A stretch of 64,000 nt of DNA from the NCBI RefSeq assembly GCF_963678635.1, contig NC_087067.1, forward strand, positions 36,960,686 to 37,024,685, written 5' to 3'. This document shows, piece after piece, positions 54,600 through 64,000 of this stretch (positions are counted from its first letter, which is position 1; each line of letters opens with the position of its first letter). Under the pieces are notes generated by a model, which was not told the origin of the DNA, made no database searches, and saw nothing but the letters and a program-made list of their open reading frames with translations. This DNA comes from Symsagittifera roscoffensis (taxonomy: Eukaryota; Xenacoelomorpha; Acoela; Convolutidae). A program made the translations under genes and the position numbers.

Positions 54600-55450
54600 T
54601 AAAATTAATTTTTCATCGCTTGAATAACTAAGACTTTTTGCGATTTGATTCGGTCTAAGCTTACTTCATATCTTGAAAAGCTTGCTTAGAAAAACTCTTT
54701 TTTTTTTCAAACCAATTTGAATAATTTGAGAAATTTCATAGCTGGAATAGCTTCTTTGAAAAAATTTACTTTTCGCAAACCGATTCGGTTCATTAAATAA
54801 CTTGAAACATTTCATAGCTTGAGTAGTTTGCTTAAAAAAAACTCAAATTTTCAAAACTTCGTAGCTTGAAAAACTGGTTTGGAAAAAATTTAAATTTTTA
54901 ACGCACCGACTTGGTCTATAAATTAACTTGACATATTTCGAAACTTGAGTTTTTGCAAGCCAATTTGGTCTATGAAATAACTGGAAACATTTCAAAGTTC
55001 CATATCTTGAATAGCTTGCTATTCAACTTTGTCACGAAGCCACTCAATTAAAAACGTAAATTGGAAAAAATTGATAACTGGAATAGCTTGCCTAAGAAAC
55101 TTGATTTTTTTCTACGAACGATTCGGTTGATGAAATAACTTGAAGTTTTTCAAAGTTTCCTTGCTTGAGTAGCTTGCCTAGAAAATTTCAAAAACATTGC
55201 ACACAAATTCGTTATTTGAAACAACTTGATTTTTTTCATAGCTCAAATAGCTTCCAAAAAAGGCTTAAAAGTTTGGCAAATCGACTTGTGGTTTCAAATA
55301 CCTTAAATTTTTCATTACTAGCGTTACATAATCTAAGCTTTTCGCCAACCTATTTACTTGATGAAATAAATTGACATAATAAAGTTAAGTTTCATAGTAT
55401 AAATAGTGTGCTCATGAAAACTTCAATTTAAGTTATAATAATTCAGTTAT
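54600..55450. repeat. Degenerate tandem repeat, period about 75-120 bp
   Basis: Blocks such as GATTCGGTT, GAAATAACTTGAAAC, TTTCATAGCTTGAATAGC and GCTTGCTTAGAAAA recur in the same order many times with heavy divergence. No coding frame persists. Confidence 0.6.
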
Positions 55451-56011
55451 TCATTAAATAACAAATGTTTTGCGAATTTTTTAAATTCAAAGCTTTAGGC
55501 GGTTTCTTAAAAGGCAAGGTTTTGTTTGATCTTTTCGAATTCATGAACCCTTCCAATTGTCTGCTGTCTATCTAAGTATCGAAAAAATTAAATCTAAGGC
55601 TATATTGTAACAAGCTCAGGTACAGTTTTCTCAGCAATTGACGCCGTAGTTTTACACGCATGCTGGGTTTAAGTTTGGGTCCAATTTCTCAAAAAAACAT
55701 TATTATTTTAACTTGAACATATTCAAGCAAACTTTGATCTCATCATTTTTGTCTAATTTCGAAGCGTTTTGAAAAAAAGTTTTAAAGTTTCTAAATGATG
55801 TTCAGTGAAGTTTTTGAAATAACAAAAGAATTATATAAATCAATGTTTTTTTGAAATTTCTTAAAATTTTTGTCGCAAAAACTCGTTGGCTGTCAGACCT
55901 CATTTGTTTAAAGTGAATTCTTCGTCTCAAAGTTTTTAATAGACTGCTGTTCAGACAGAGTGCTTTTGCTTTTTCTACGCTTTCCTCAAATACTGGTGTT
56001 GGGATTTCTAA
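55451..56011. other. Stretch with no recognised feature
   Basis: AT-rich. A minus-strand 80-codon ORF at 55802-56044 overlaps the start of the open frame that follows and is not recognised. Confidence 0.3.
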
Positions 56012-56317
56012 TTTGATAACGCGTGGAAAACAGGAGGCATCCAAACTTATCTGGTAAGACAGATTGAAGGAGTTTCTTCGTTATGTGAAAAATTTTTTCT
56101 TAATATAAATGAAAGCAGCATAATAAAGGTGCTATCACAGCAAGGCAAGAGAACATCTGTTTTGAAGCTAGATGAACTAGAAAATAGAAATCCTAGTTTT
56201 GTTAAAGCACTTAAAAATAAATATGGGTTCTGCGATTCTATGAAAGGCTATACAGCCTGTCTTAAACTGGTCTGTTTCTGTTACTTCCTCACTTTACAGA
56301 TTGAGATATTTTATTGA
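56012..56317 (+). CDS. Possible exon, unknown protein
   Basis: The frame is open for 101 codons with no need for an internal ATG, unusual in this AT-rich context. The peptide includes GGIQTYLVRQIEGVSSLCEK, then SSIIKVLSQQGKRTSVLKLD and KNKYGFCDSMKGYTACLK. The last dozen residues are hydrophobic and may lie past a donor (CTG|GTCTGT near 56267). No family is recognised, and it may be an old repeat remnant. Confidence 0.3.
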   Translation, partial: FDNAWKTGGIQTYLVRQIEGVSSLCEKFFLNINESSIIKVLSQQGKRTSVLKLDELENRNPSFVKALKNKYGFCDSMKGYTACLKLVCFCYFLTLQIEIFY

Positions 56318-56449
56318 ACGAAGTTTTTTTTTGGCGACTCAGAGCCTTGTTTTTGCGCCTAGAATTTTCATGTGTTACCACTTTTGTAGCCTTAAACGGT
56401 CAGACTGTGGTGAACCTGAAGCTAGACCAAATGAGAGCTCTTCCGCACA

Positions 56450-56523
56450 CTTCCATGACCGGGGATTGATTATACGATCTGACAATCTCGCAGTGAACGT
56501 CTTACCACTGTGCTAAGTGCCTC
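56450..56523 (-). repeat. tRNA-like sequence (SINE head or tRNA pseudogene)
   Basis: On the minus strand GAGGCACTTAGCACAGTGG gives a box A and ATAATCAATCCCC a box B at about tRNA spacing. It lies just left of the element 3 LTR. Confidence 0.45.
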
Positions 56524-56553
56524 TAAATAACTTAAACACGTAAAAAAACATAC

Positions 56554-56963
56554 TGGAACCAGATCTAAACTATATTTTATGATTGGATAAATTAGATATT
56601 TTACCACTGTAAAGTATTTAATATTAACCAATCATGAGCCATCTAACTAACAACCCACTTATTTGTAAGTGCTGAAATTACTTGTAATTTCAGCACCAGA
56701 GAGATTTGAATTTAACTTAGAAATTAGTTGCCTCTCCAAGAGAACTTCAGCAGCCGCAATAAACCAGTATACCCTAGATCTATTGAGCCTAGCAGAGACT
56801 AGTTAAACAACCTGAGACTAGATAGTATAAGAGTAAGACTAGGATCGGTATTAGACTAAGAAGTTGCACGAATCTATCCGGCCGAAAATAAGATAGCGTG
56901 ACAAGCAGACGGTGTACCCTATCCGAAATTACTCTATGAGTTAACCACATTGGTCCTAACTCA
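56554..56963 (+). repeat. Element 3 5' LTR
   Basis: Begins TGGAACCAGATC and ends CCTAACTCA, two bases before the primer site. Its limits are fixed by the solo LTR at 28549-28957, which has a target duplication. A palindrome, GCTGAAATTAC-TTGTAATTTCAGC, lies inside. Confidence 0.88.
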
Positions 56964-56965
56964 TC

Positions 56966-56975
56966 TGGTGCGACC
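56966..56975 (+). other. Element 3 primer-binding site
   Basis: TGGTGCGACC, identical to that of element 2 and with the same two-base spacing from the LTR. Confidence 0.7.
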
Positions 56976-57050
56976 ATAAGTCTCGAACAAGACCTTAATA
57001 GCTTAGAATTAACCAAAAATAGATTAGAATTTAGACAAAACATTTTCAAA

Positions 57051-57284
57051 ATGTTATACGACGATAATTTAATCGAAATGTCTCTACGACTCAATAGATC
57101 AGAGCCAATATTCCGAACGATAATAGAACTTCCCGGAATTGGAAGAAGACCTCGAACCAGAGACGACATACGACAAAGTAGAAACTTACCATATATTTAT
57201 ATGATAGTACGGCAAAAGCCAACACAAACTTTTATATTTAGAATTTTATTAGCAATGAATTTAGATTTTCATTTGCAAACATAA
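57051..57284 (+). CDS. Element 3 leader ORF
   Basis: 77 codons from the first ATG (MLYDDNLIEMSLRLNRSEPI). The same frame stays open upstream across the primer-binding site to the LTR edge. The upstream part (SLEQDLNSLELTKNRLEFRQ) reads like a coiled coil. Unknown function; possibly part of a spliced product. Confidence 0.35.
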   Translation: MLYDDNLIEMSLRLNRSEPIFRTIIELPGIGRRPRTRDDIRQSRNLPYIYMIVRQKPTQTFIFRILLAMNLDFHLQT

Positions 57285-58211
57285 AATCTTGAAGTCAATC
57301 TTCATGACCATTTCAGGCGCTAAACAAAATTATTATTATACAATAACGATTGATAAAAAGATCTCAGATCGTTTTCCTAAATTCTGCAGTATTATATAAA
57401 ACATGTTTGGAAAATATTTATTGAAAATCAAAACAAAAATTAGTAGCATGACAATAAATTGTTAGTAATCATAAAATCATCTGTAGTCCCAGCTTCATCA
57501 CCTAAACATAACAGCAATCATAAGCTCACTAATATCATTAAAAAACTAAATCTTTTTCGTAAATAAATTTAAACCATTTTAAACTTAAATTCTCTTAATT
57601 TTAAAATCAGATCATCAAGGCTTATCATTGGATCTTTATTAATTTTCTATTTCACTAAATTTAAAACCTGATCATCAAGGCCTATCCTTGGATCAAAAAG
57701 AACAATTTTGTTCTCCTTCACCCACCTAGCAAGTGTCTAACGACCTCAAACGTCGATTCACTATCCAACCCTTCCAAAAAACCCAAGACTAATAGAAATT
57801 TTTCAACAAAACTAACTATTCAAATTAGGATAAAAAGTGAAGAACTTCGGTTATTCATCCTTCACTTGAAACCTCCTCTTATCAGACCCAGGATAAATCT
57901 TAGCTTTAGTAAGTTTAAAATAGTATCTAACGAACTACTCGCGTTCTAATTATACCTGAACCTTGTGGATCGATTTACTATTCTCCAACCCTTGAACACA
58001 ATCACTACCCCTAAGTAAGATTAAGTAAGTTAACACCTTAGCTTATACTAGCCACGAGAAAATAAAAAATCATTCTTCGGAATCGATATACTTTTCTCTC
58101 CAACCCTGAACAAATAGACCCAGGTTAAGCTAACCAAAAAATCGTAAGGACTAACAGTTTAATAAAGAAGAAATCATCTAACAACTTTCTGCATCCCTCA
58201 TCCTAAACCTT
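57285..58211 (+). other. Element 3 leader with repeated hairpins and motif
   Basis: Two copies of a 25-base hairpin-forming unit, GATCATCAAGG...TTGGATC, lie at 57610-57634 and 57670-57694. A TCGATT(T)ACT...TCCAACCCT-type motif occurs three times (57752, 57968, 58083). This is where packaging or dimerisation signals of LTR elements usually lie. Confidence 0.5.
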
Positions 58212-58679
58212 ATGTCATTCAAAAATCTAGGAAATAAACAAACAATTGTTTTACACAACTGTGAAATAGATAACAAAAAATACGACCTGGTAATCACACC
58301 TCATACACAAACAGTTGGATATATTAGAACAAAACGACAAACAATAAAAAGAAAAATAAAAAACAAACAAAGACAAATCACACGAAAAAGATTCTCAAAA
58401 AATAGAAACGCATTTTCAGAATCAGAAGCTAGCAATTTAGATGAACTTTATAAATTAAAAGAATCAATTGATAAAAATTGTCCCATTCACGATCAATTAT
58501 ATTTTTCCGACTCAGAAACAACTTCAAATTCATCAAAAAGAGGAAAAAGAAGAATAAAAAAGCAATATAAACACAAACCAGTACACTTGTATAATTGGAA
58601 TCAACCAATTAGACACATCGATAGTTACATATTAACAGCCATTAAACGAAAAAATGAGCCACACCCACACTCCAAGTGA
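58212..58679 (+). CDS. Element 3 ORF A: strongly basic protein
   Basis: 155 codons, unknown family. A dense basic run (RQTIKRKIKNKQRQITRKR) and a second one (KRGKRRIKKQYKHK) flank an acidic Ser/Asp stretch (YFSDSETTSNSS). It looks nuclear or nucleic-acid binding. Its end overlaps the start of ORF B by 26 bases. Confidence 0.45.
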   Translation: MSFKNLGNKQTIVLHNCEIDNKKYDLVITPHTQTVGYIRTKRQTIKRKIKNKQRQITRKRFSKNRNAFSESEASNLDELYKLKESIDKNCPIHDQLYFSDSETTSNSSKRGKRRIKKQYKHKPVHLYNWNQPIRHIDSYILTAIKRKNEPHPHSK

Positions 58680-59223
58680 AGATAGTCCAGATGACGACGA
58701 TATTTACCCCTTCCTCGTAGATGCACCCGATAATAGAGGACAACACGATCTTTGCAAGAATTTACTCCTAAATTTGTTTGAACCCGGAATCAGACCATGC
58801 AAAGCAGAGTTCCCAGATGTAAAAATCAAAAGACAAATTATTGATCATTATCTGAAAGATATATGTAATTTAACACAACAATACGGAATCTACACCATAG
58901 AATTCAGTACACCAAATCCGAATCACCGCAAATATGTAATTCAAACAGACTATCTTGACTTAGAATTTTCGAAAGTATTCTTAGAATATATTAAAAGCGT
59001 GCAATATCATAACTCACAAAGAGCAAACTCCATATTTACTAATGATGTTTTTGCAATAATATATAGTTATATTTCAATATTAGAAAATGAAATCCCAAAT
59101 GTCTCACCGACAGAGACATCCAAACATATAAGGGTACGACATGAAATCACACTATTTTCAACTTTCCTACATATAATTAAAGAAAACTTCACTAAAGACG
59201 AAGTTTCACAACACAAAACATGA
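58654..59223 (+). CDS. Element 3 ORF B: unknown helical protein
   Basis: 189 codons starting MSHTHTPSEDSPDDDDIYPF. An acidic head is followed by mostly helical sequence (KIKRQIIDHYLKDICNLTQQ; EFSKVFLEYIKSVQYHNSQR). No RT, gag or envelope motif. It overlaps ORF A in another frame, an arrangement seen with compact viral-type genes. Confidence 0.45.
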   Translation: MSHTHTPSEDSPDDDDIYPFLVDAPDNRGQHDLCKNLLLNLFEPGIRPCKAEFPDVKIKRQIIDHYLKDICNLTQQYGIYTIEFSTPNPNHRKYVIQTDYLDLEFSKVFLEYIKSVQYHNSQRANSIFTNDVFAIIYSYISILENEIPNVSPTETSKHIRVRHEITLFSTFLHIIKENFTKDEVSQHKT

Positions 59224-59770
59224 CTTACAAAAAATTTTGGCATGGTTTGTAATAGATTATTTTACGCATAATATAGATTTAATTTCGCAAGCAAGAAAAA
59301 ATTTCAGACCTCAAAATTCAAACGATGATACCGCCATCACAGAACAGTCAGACTACGTTTGGGACCCCGAATGATCTCATTATGCATTCATAAATATCGC
59401 ACAATCAATCTCAAGTCAAGTAATAAGTACAATATCTTAAACAAGAGATTATGTAAGAGTAGTACCATTAACCATTGATGCAACACCATTAAACTGCAAT
59501 ACATTTTTACCTGATACGCGAAATAACAGTTTAAATTCGACCGTCATACACAATGAAAACCTTAATGGAACTAGGAATCTTACACAACAAGATATTCAAA
59601 CACCATCACACTTCATAAATGAAGAAATCGTCCAAACAACAACAACTACACAACAAAGTATTTCACCGATACGTCCAAATTTAACAACACCAAAAAATAC
59701 AAACACTTCACTAGCACAATAAACCTTACAATCAACAGTTAAACCTTCGGTTGCTCCAAAATATTCACAA
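59224..59770 (+). other. Element 3 stretch between ORF B and ORF C
   Basis: A-rich, Thr/Asn-coding sequence with no recognised domain. Belongs to the fossil element. Confidence 0.35.
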
Positions 59771-60283
59771 ATGGATTATCAAACATATAGACCTATGACA
59801 GTACCGTCAAAAACACGAAGAATGTTCACAAGAAACATTTTTGCGGAACACAATTATAATTACGCACATTCATCAAAAACAAACTATCCCCCACGAAAAA
59901 ATAATAATAACCAGATAAGATGTCGATATTGGGATAACCCAATGACAACAACCAACTCAGTAAATTTTCAAACTAATTCACATCCTCCACAGGATCGTAG
60001 TGAAAATTACCCATTCTTTCAACAAAATAAAAATAAAAAAGCACCTCATCATACGGATTATTTATCCTCTGATGATGATTTTTTACAACCAGATATATTT
60101 GCACCATATACTCAAGAATATCGCGGACAAGGAGTGCAAAAACCATATACATATCATAGATTTTTTTCTCCACATCCAACAGATACACAAAATCAACAAC
60201 CAATACAAATGCAAAACCCAACTAATACACAATCTTTTCAACCAATTCAGCCACAAAACCCAATGATCATACACTCGTATTAA
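59771..60283 (+). CDS. Element 3 ORF C: Gln/Pro/Asn-rich protein
   Basis: 170 codons. The second half has QNQQPIQMQNPTNTQSFQPI-type repeats, low complexity. It ends 9 bases before the gag start. It may act as an N-terminal extension or separate product of gag. Confidence 0.4.
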   Translation: MDYQTYRPMTVPSKTRRMFTRNIFAEHNYNYAHSSKTNYPPRKNNNNQIRCRYWDNPMTTTNSVNFQTNSHPPQDRSENYPFFQQNKNKKAPHHTDYLSSDDDFLQPDIFAPYTQEYRGQGVQKPYTYHRFFSPHPTDTQNQQPIQMQNPTNTQSFQPIQPQNPMIIHSY

Positions 60284-60292
60284 CCAACTCAA

Positions 60293-61954
60293 ATGCAAAA
60301 TGAAATACCACTTCCATATTACCTTCAACAACACGAAATAACAAAAAATCAAAATTCAAATTTTTCACAAATGCCAAATGCCGCAGAATCACTACAAATG
60401 ACAATGAATCCATACCTTATGGGTGGATCATCAATAACATCAAATAAACCACTAATGGTATTCACAGGAACAGACCCTGAATATTCTGTAGAAGATTATT
60501 TAAACGCAGTAACAGCAAATTTAATTTTAAATATAGGACCTGAACCAATTAATACACCACTACATCAAAATTGGATACATCGACGCACAGCGTTGATACA
60601 AACAACCTTAGATGGCGCAGCCCAAAAATGGTTTTCAGTATTACCTATAGAGATAAAATCAAATTGGAAAAGATTTACACAAGAATTTTCAAAAATGTTT
60701 GACTCCGAAAGAAATAAACAACACCAAAGAGTTTTATGTAATGAAATTCGCAGATTACCAAATGAAACCATCAAACAATTAGCAGTACGTATCGAAACAC
60801 TAGTTCGAAAAGCATATTCATTAAATACACATGACTACAAAAACACAAAAATGACAGAAATTTTAATGATGACCTTAATACCTAAATTAAGAAAAATAGC
60901 AATAAAAAAGAGAGCATCTCATCCTTCCTCAATTCGAGAGCCCGATCTAGATTTTCGAAAACTAGTAGACAAACTAGAGCAAGCGGAAATCACAATGAAA
61001 CTTGAAGAAACAGAAAATCTTAAATTACAATATGTTAATCGAATCGAAACAAACACCACAAATATCAACAACATACAGGAATCAGATACAGACCTCGTTG
61101 AAAAAATCACTGAAATACTAAATATTTATGAAAAACACCCAAACTTTAAAGGCAAACCATCTTTCAAAAAATGGTGTAATTATTGCCGACGATACGGACA
61201 TAGTATTTCTGAATGTAGACAAAAACAACAGGATAACCAAAACAAACCTCAAAAATATAAAGAACCAAATAAATCATTCTATCAATACATGAAGAAAGAT
61301 CAAAATCTACCAAACAAAAATGTATACAGCAACAACAGTTCAGGAAAACCACTTCCAAACAATACCAAGTACACGAGAAATCAATCACCATATAACTCAA
61401 GTTATAGAGGAAGATCACCAGAACGAAGAACTACACAAAATTCTTCACAAAATTATTATAATCGACCAAATAGTCAAAATAACTACTCCAGATCAAATTC
61501 AAATACAACACAATTTGTTTCTAGATCCAATTCCCAATCAAACATAAGAAATAAATACTATCCAAACAATCAATCACGAAACTCATCATATAATAGAAAT
61601 AGAAACTATTCAAATAATCGAAATAGAAGTTTTTCGAACAACCGAAACCAGAATTACCCGAAGAACCGATCAAGAAATAGTTCATATAACAGATCAAATT
61701 ATCACAGATCGAACAATAATTATCAAAACAGATCACGAAACAATTCACAAAATCGATATTCAAGTTATAATAATCGATATAGAAATTATTCTCAATCACC
61801 ACATAGAAATAATAACCATTATAATAATTCTAAACATCGCTACAGAAGTAGCACACCCAAACATCAAAGATATATTAATCAAGTACAATCAAATGAAGAA
61901 ACAACATCAGACCCCCAGGTATTGACGACACAGGAAATAACGAACTACAACTAA
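60293..61954 (+). CDS. gag: Element 3 gag (capsid and zinc knuckle)
   Basis: 553 codons open. The capsid region has VFTGTDPEYSVEDYLNAV, LDGAAQKWFSVLP and NEIRRLPNETIKQLAVRIE. A CCHC knuckle, CNYCRRYGHSISEC, follows near codon 300. The last 200 residues are Asn/Ser/Arg/Tyr-rich with SYNRNRNYSNNRNRSFSNN-type repeats, much longer than usual Gag tails and likely RNA-binding and disordered. Structural protein of a fossil Ty3/gypsy-type element. Confidence 0.85.
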   Translation: MQNEIPLPYYLQQHEITKNQNSNFSQMPNAAESLQMTMNPYLMGGSSITSNKPLMVFTGTDPEYSVEDYLNAVTANLILNIGPEPINTPLHQNWIHRRTALIQTTLDGAAQKWFSVLPIEIKSNWKRFTQEFSKMFDSERNKQHQRVLCNEIRRLPNETIKQLAVRIETLVRKAYSLNTHDYKNTKMTEILMMTLIPKLRKIAIKKRASHPSSIREPDLDFRKLVDKLEQAEITMKLEETENLKLQYVNRIETNTTNINNIQESDTDLVEKITEILNIYEKHPNFKGKPSFKKWCNYCRRYGHSISECRQKQQDNQNKPQKYKEPNKSFYQYMKKDQNLPNKNVYSNNSSGKPLPNNTKYTRNQSPYNSSYRGRSPERRTTQNSSQNYYNRPNSQNNYSRSNSNTTQFVSRSNSQSNIRNKYYPNNQSRNSSYNRNRNYSNNRNRSFSNNRNQNYPKNRSRNSSYNRSNYHRSNNNYQNRSRNNSQNRYSSYNNRYRNYSQSPHRNNNHYNNSKHRYRSSTPKHQRYINQVQSNEETTSDPQVLTTQEITNYN

Positions 61955-62016
61955 ATCAAATAAACTGTGGATCATCAGACACAGAAAGTGATACAGAAAA
62001 CACTATCTCCATAAAT

Positions 62017-63117
62017 ATGATAGCAGTCGAAAACGACTACGAACCTATTATATATGAACAACCTTTTTCATCACATATATATGAAAATCAATTGGAACTC
62101 CTTCACAATTATTATATTGAACCCATCCATACTACACAAATGGCACAAGAAACTAACGAAATTAACACTGTAAATAAACCCAATGAAAATGACAAAACAA
62201 AATGCTTGAATACAAATCACATCTACCAAAATATACAAAAAAAACAACCCAAAGAAAAAATTTGGATAATACCATTTCTTTTAGAAAGCCCAAGAAACAA
62301 AGAATTTCAACCACCAGATCTTGAAATTGATTTTTTAATTGATTCAGGAGCAGAATCAAACATATTTAACATTCCCACATGGAATGAAATCAAAACATTA
62401 CACCCAAAATTAACACCTCTTGCAACCTCCAGTAAACTAGCAACAGCACAAGGATCAACATTAGTAAACTATGGAAAAGTTCAATTATTTTTTCTCCCCA
62501 CAAGAACAATGGAGCAAAATAAAATTTTTAACAAACCATTTAAACAACTATTTTATATCACTGATATTAAACACAATATCATTGGAATACCATTTATCTC
62601 TAAATATATACCAACAGTCAACATCTTGAATAGTAAAATACTAATCAAAGACAAGTACACAAAAACAAAAAACACAGCCCTAACATTTTTTCAAAGATTA
62701 AACAAACAACCACCATTCTTTTCAAAATTTTATCCAATTTATAACCAACAACGGAAACACCTGAAACCACTATCAGGAAACATATATAATTTTTTAATAA
62801 AACAAGTTCACCAATATGATAAAAATCAAAATAAAGAACAACTCTTTATGTCAGACTTTGAATTCAAACCTATCCATAAGTTTTTCAAAATCACAATTTC
62901 ATCCATAAAATATTTAAAAAATACAAATTCAGACATCATTTTGTTACATGTATACAATAATACGCCGTACCAAGTAACATTACCCTTAGGACTTTTAGGA
63001 TATTGCAAAACCAACGCTACAATATCACCAATGCATGAAAAAGCATACCGCGTAAATAAAATACTCCAATTATTTGATATTTGTCAATCCACAAAACGAA
63101 GAACTATCCATAAATAA
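62017..63117 (+). CDS. Element 3 protease region
   Basis: 366 codons open. The aspartic protease active site FLIDSGAESNIFNI lies near codon 110, and a flap-to-helix segment with HNIIGIPFISKY follows. The remainder is a linker toward RT. Part of the fossil pol. Confidence 0.75.
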   Translation: MIAVENDYEPIIYEQPFSSHIYENQLELLHNYYIEPIHTTQMAQETNEINTVNKPNENDKTKCLNTNHIYQNIQKKQPKEKIWIIPFLLESPRNKEFQPPDLEIDFLIDSGAESNIFNIPTWNEIKTLHPKLTPLATSSKLATAQGSTLVNYGKVQLFFLPTRTMEQNKIFNKPFKQLFYITDIKHNIIGIPFISKYIPTVNILNSKILIKDKYTKTKNTALTFFQRLNKQPPFFSKFYPIYNQQRKHLKPLSGNIYNFLIKQVHQYDKNQNKEQLFMSDFEFKPIHKFFKITISSIKYLKNTNSDIILLHVYNNTPYQVTLPLGLLGYCKTNATISPMHEKAYRVNKILQLFDICQSTKRRTIHK

Positions 63118-64000
63118 TATAATAAGTAATGAAAAAAGAAATACAGATTATTTCACAAAAACCCCATATTTCAAACCTACATTCAACATAAATAACTATA
63201 CAGAGGATCAACAGAAATTTTTAACAATGTTTAACTTCCAACAATCACAAATAACACAAGACGAATTTGATAAGTTAGCTAAACAGCTAATAAAACATTC
63301 ATCAGTCTATGCAACATCCAAATTTGATGTTGGCAAAATCAGTTCATCACTACATCTCCCGTTGAAACCTGACGCAGTTTTCAAAAAACAAAGAGCAAGT
63401 AAAGTACCAATTCATCTACACGATAAAGTGAACAGATTACTCGATATTTTAGAGCAATACAAAATTATCTCACCGGTAAACAAAGAAGAACAACCAAAAG
63501 GTAACACATTTATCAACCCTGTTATCATCTTAGCAAAAGGAGAATCATTAAAAATAGTTTTAGACGCCAGATATCTTAATTCACTAATAGACGAATCAAA
63601 ATGCAATTGGCCTACTGAACCAATACAAGTTATTTTAACAAAAAAAAAACGGAAAATACTTTACAACCGCAGATATGAATAGTGCATACAATCAAATGCC
63701 ACTAGATGAACAATCGCGACGTTTAACACAATTTGTTATTGGAAATCAACAATATGAATTCAACCGCCTATTCTATGGAATATCCATAGGACCAGCAGCA
63801 TTTTCAGCTTTTATGAGCAAAATTTTTAGACCACAAAAACTCAATAACGAAAAACGCAATCACCTATTTAGACGATGTTTTTATGCAATCACAGACAAAA
63901 GAAGAAATGTTTACAGTTTTTGAACACTATCACAAAATACTTCAGAACGAAAATCTGAAGGCCGCCCCCGATAAATCACACTTCTTTTTAACACGAGTTA
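63074..64000 (+). pseudogene. Element 3 reverse transcriptase region (continues past the window)
   Basis: Motifs run in gypsy order: HLPLKPDAVFKKQRASKVPI, VNRLLDILEQYKIISPV, NPVIILAKGESLKIVLDARY, then ADMNSAYNQMPL, FNRLFYGISIGPAAFSAFM and a YLDDV active-site block near 63.87 kb. The visible part is broken; RNase H and integrase would lie beyond the window. Confidence 0.85.

Larger units (their letters stand above)
56554..64000 (+). mobile_element. Element 3: Ty3/gypsy-type LTR retroelement, cut by the window end
   Basis: A 410-bp 5' LTR (56554-56963), primer-binding site, 1.2-kb leader, extra ORFs, then gag, protease and reverse transcriptase in gypsy order, running off the right edge. The 3' LTR is not visible. 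The sense strand is strikingly A-rich. Most frames are open, with a few breaks in the visible part. Long unrecognised ORFs before gag are unusual for this group. Confidence 0.88.

Overview
This is AT-rich animal (metazoan) nuclear DNA. Spliced genes, one GC-AG intron, tRNA-like repeats and several transposon classes exclude a prokaryote. The phylum cannot be fixed: the host proteins are recognisable (DNAJC11, phospholipid scramblase, a Frizzled-type cysteine-rich domain) but divergent. Genes fill little of the window; most of it is interspersed repeats.

Layout: 0.4-2.9 kb holds the last seven recognisable exons of DNAJC11 (+). 2.9-7.9 kb is intergenic, with SINE-like repeats and one copy of a Helentron-like family. 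From 7.96 to 53.05 kb a five-exon phospholipid scramblase gene lies on the minus strand. Its exons splice in phase into 291 codons, with a 9.8-kb intron 2 and a 34-kb intron 1. Intron 2 holds an old Ty3/gypsy-type copy (element 1, 9.2-15.4 kb). Intron 1 holds hAT-like and other MITEs, inverted-repeat elements, a TC microsatellite, a solo LTR, a tandem array carrying a Frizzled-type CRD exon, a BEL/Pao remnant and a young LTR element (element 2, 42.1-51.9 kb). Element 2 is itself inserted in an older palindromic MITE. Beyond 53 kb come a Helentron-like copy, a degenerate tandem repeat, an unexplained open frame and a third LTR element (element 3, 56.55 kb to beyond the window).

The most unusual content is in elements 2 and 3. 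Both have a 10-base primer-binding site of the same sequence (TGGTGCGACC) two bases after the LTR, long leaders, extra open frames before gag, and an A-rich sense strand. Element 2 has LTRs of about 98.5% identity, two related small ORFs in tandem before gag, no recognisable reverse transcriptase or integrase, and an open 229-codon ORF of unknown function just before the 3' LTR, preceded by a splice-acceptor-like site. Element 3 keeps gag, protease and reverse transcriptase, and carries several unrecognised ORFs before gag. A non-autonomous element using a relative's enzymes would explain this pattern, but that is inference. The retroelements are treated as fossils; their breaks are not itemised.
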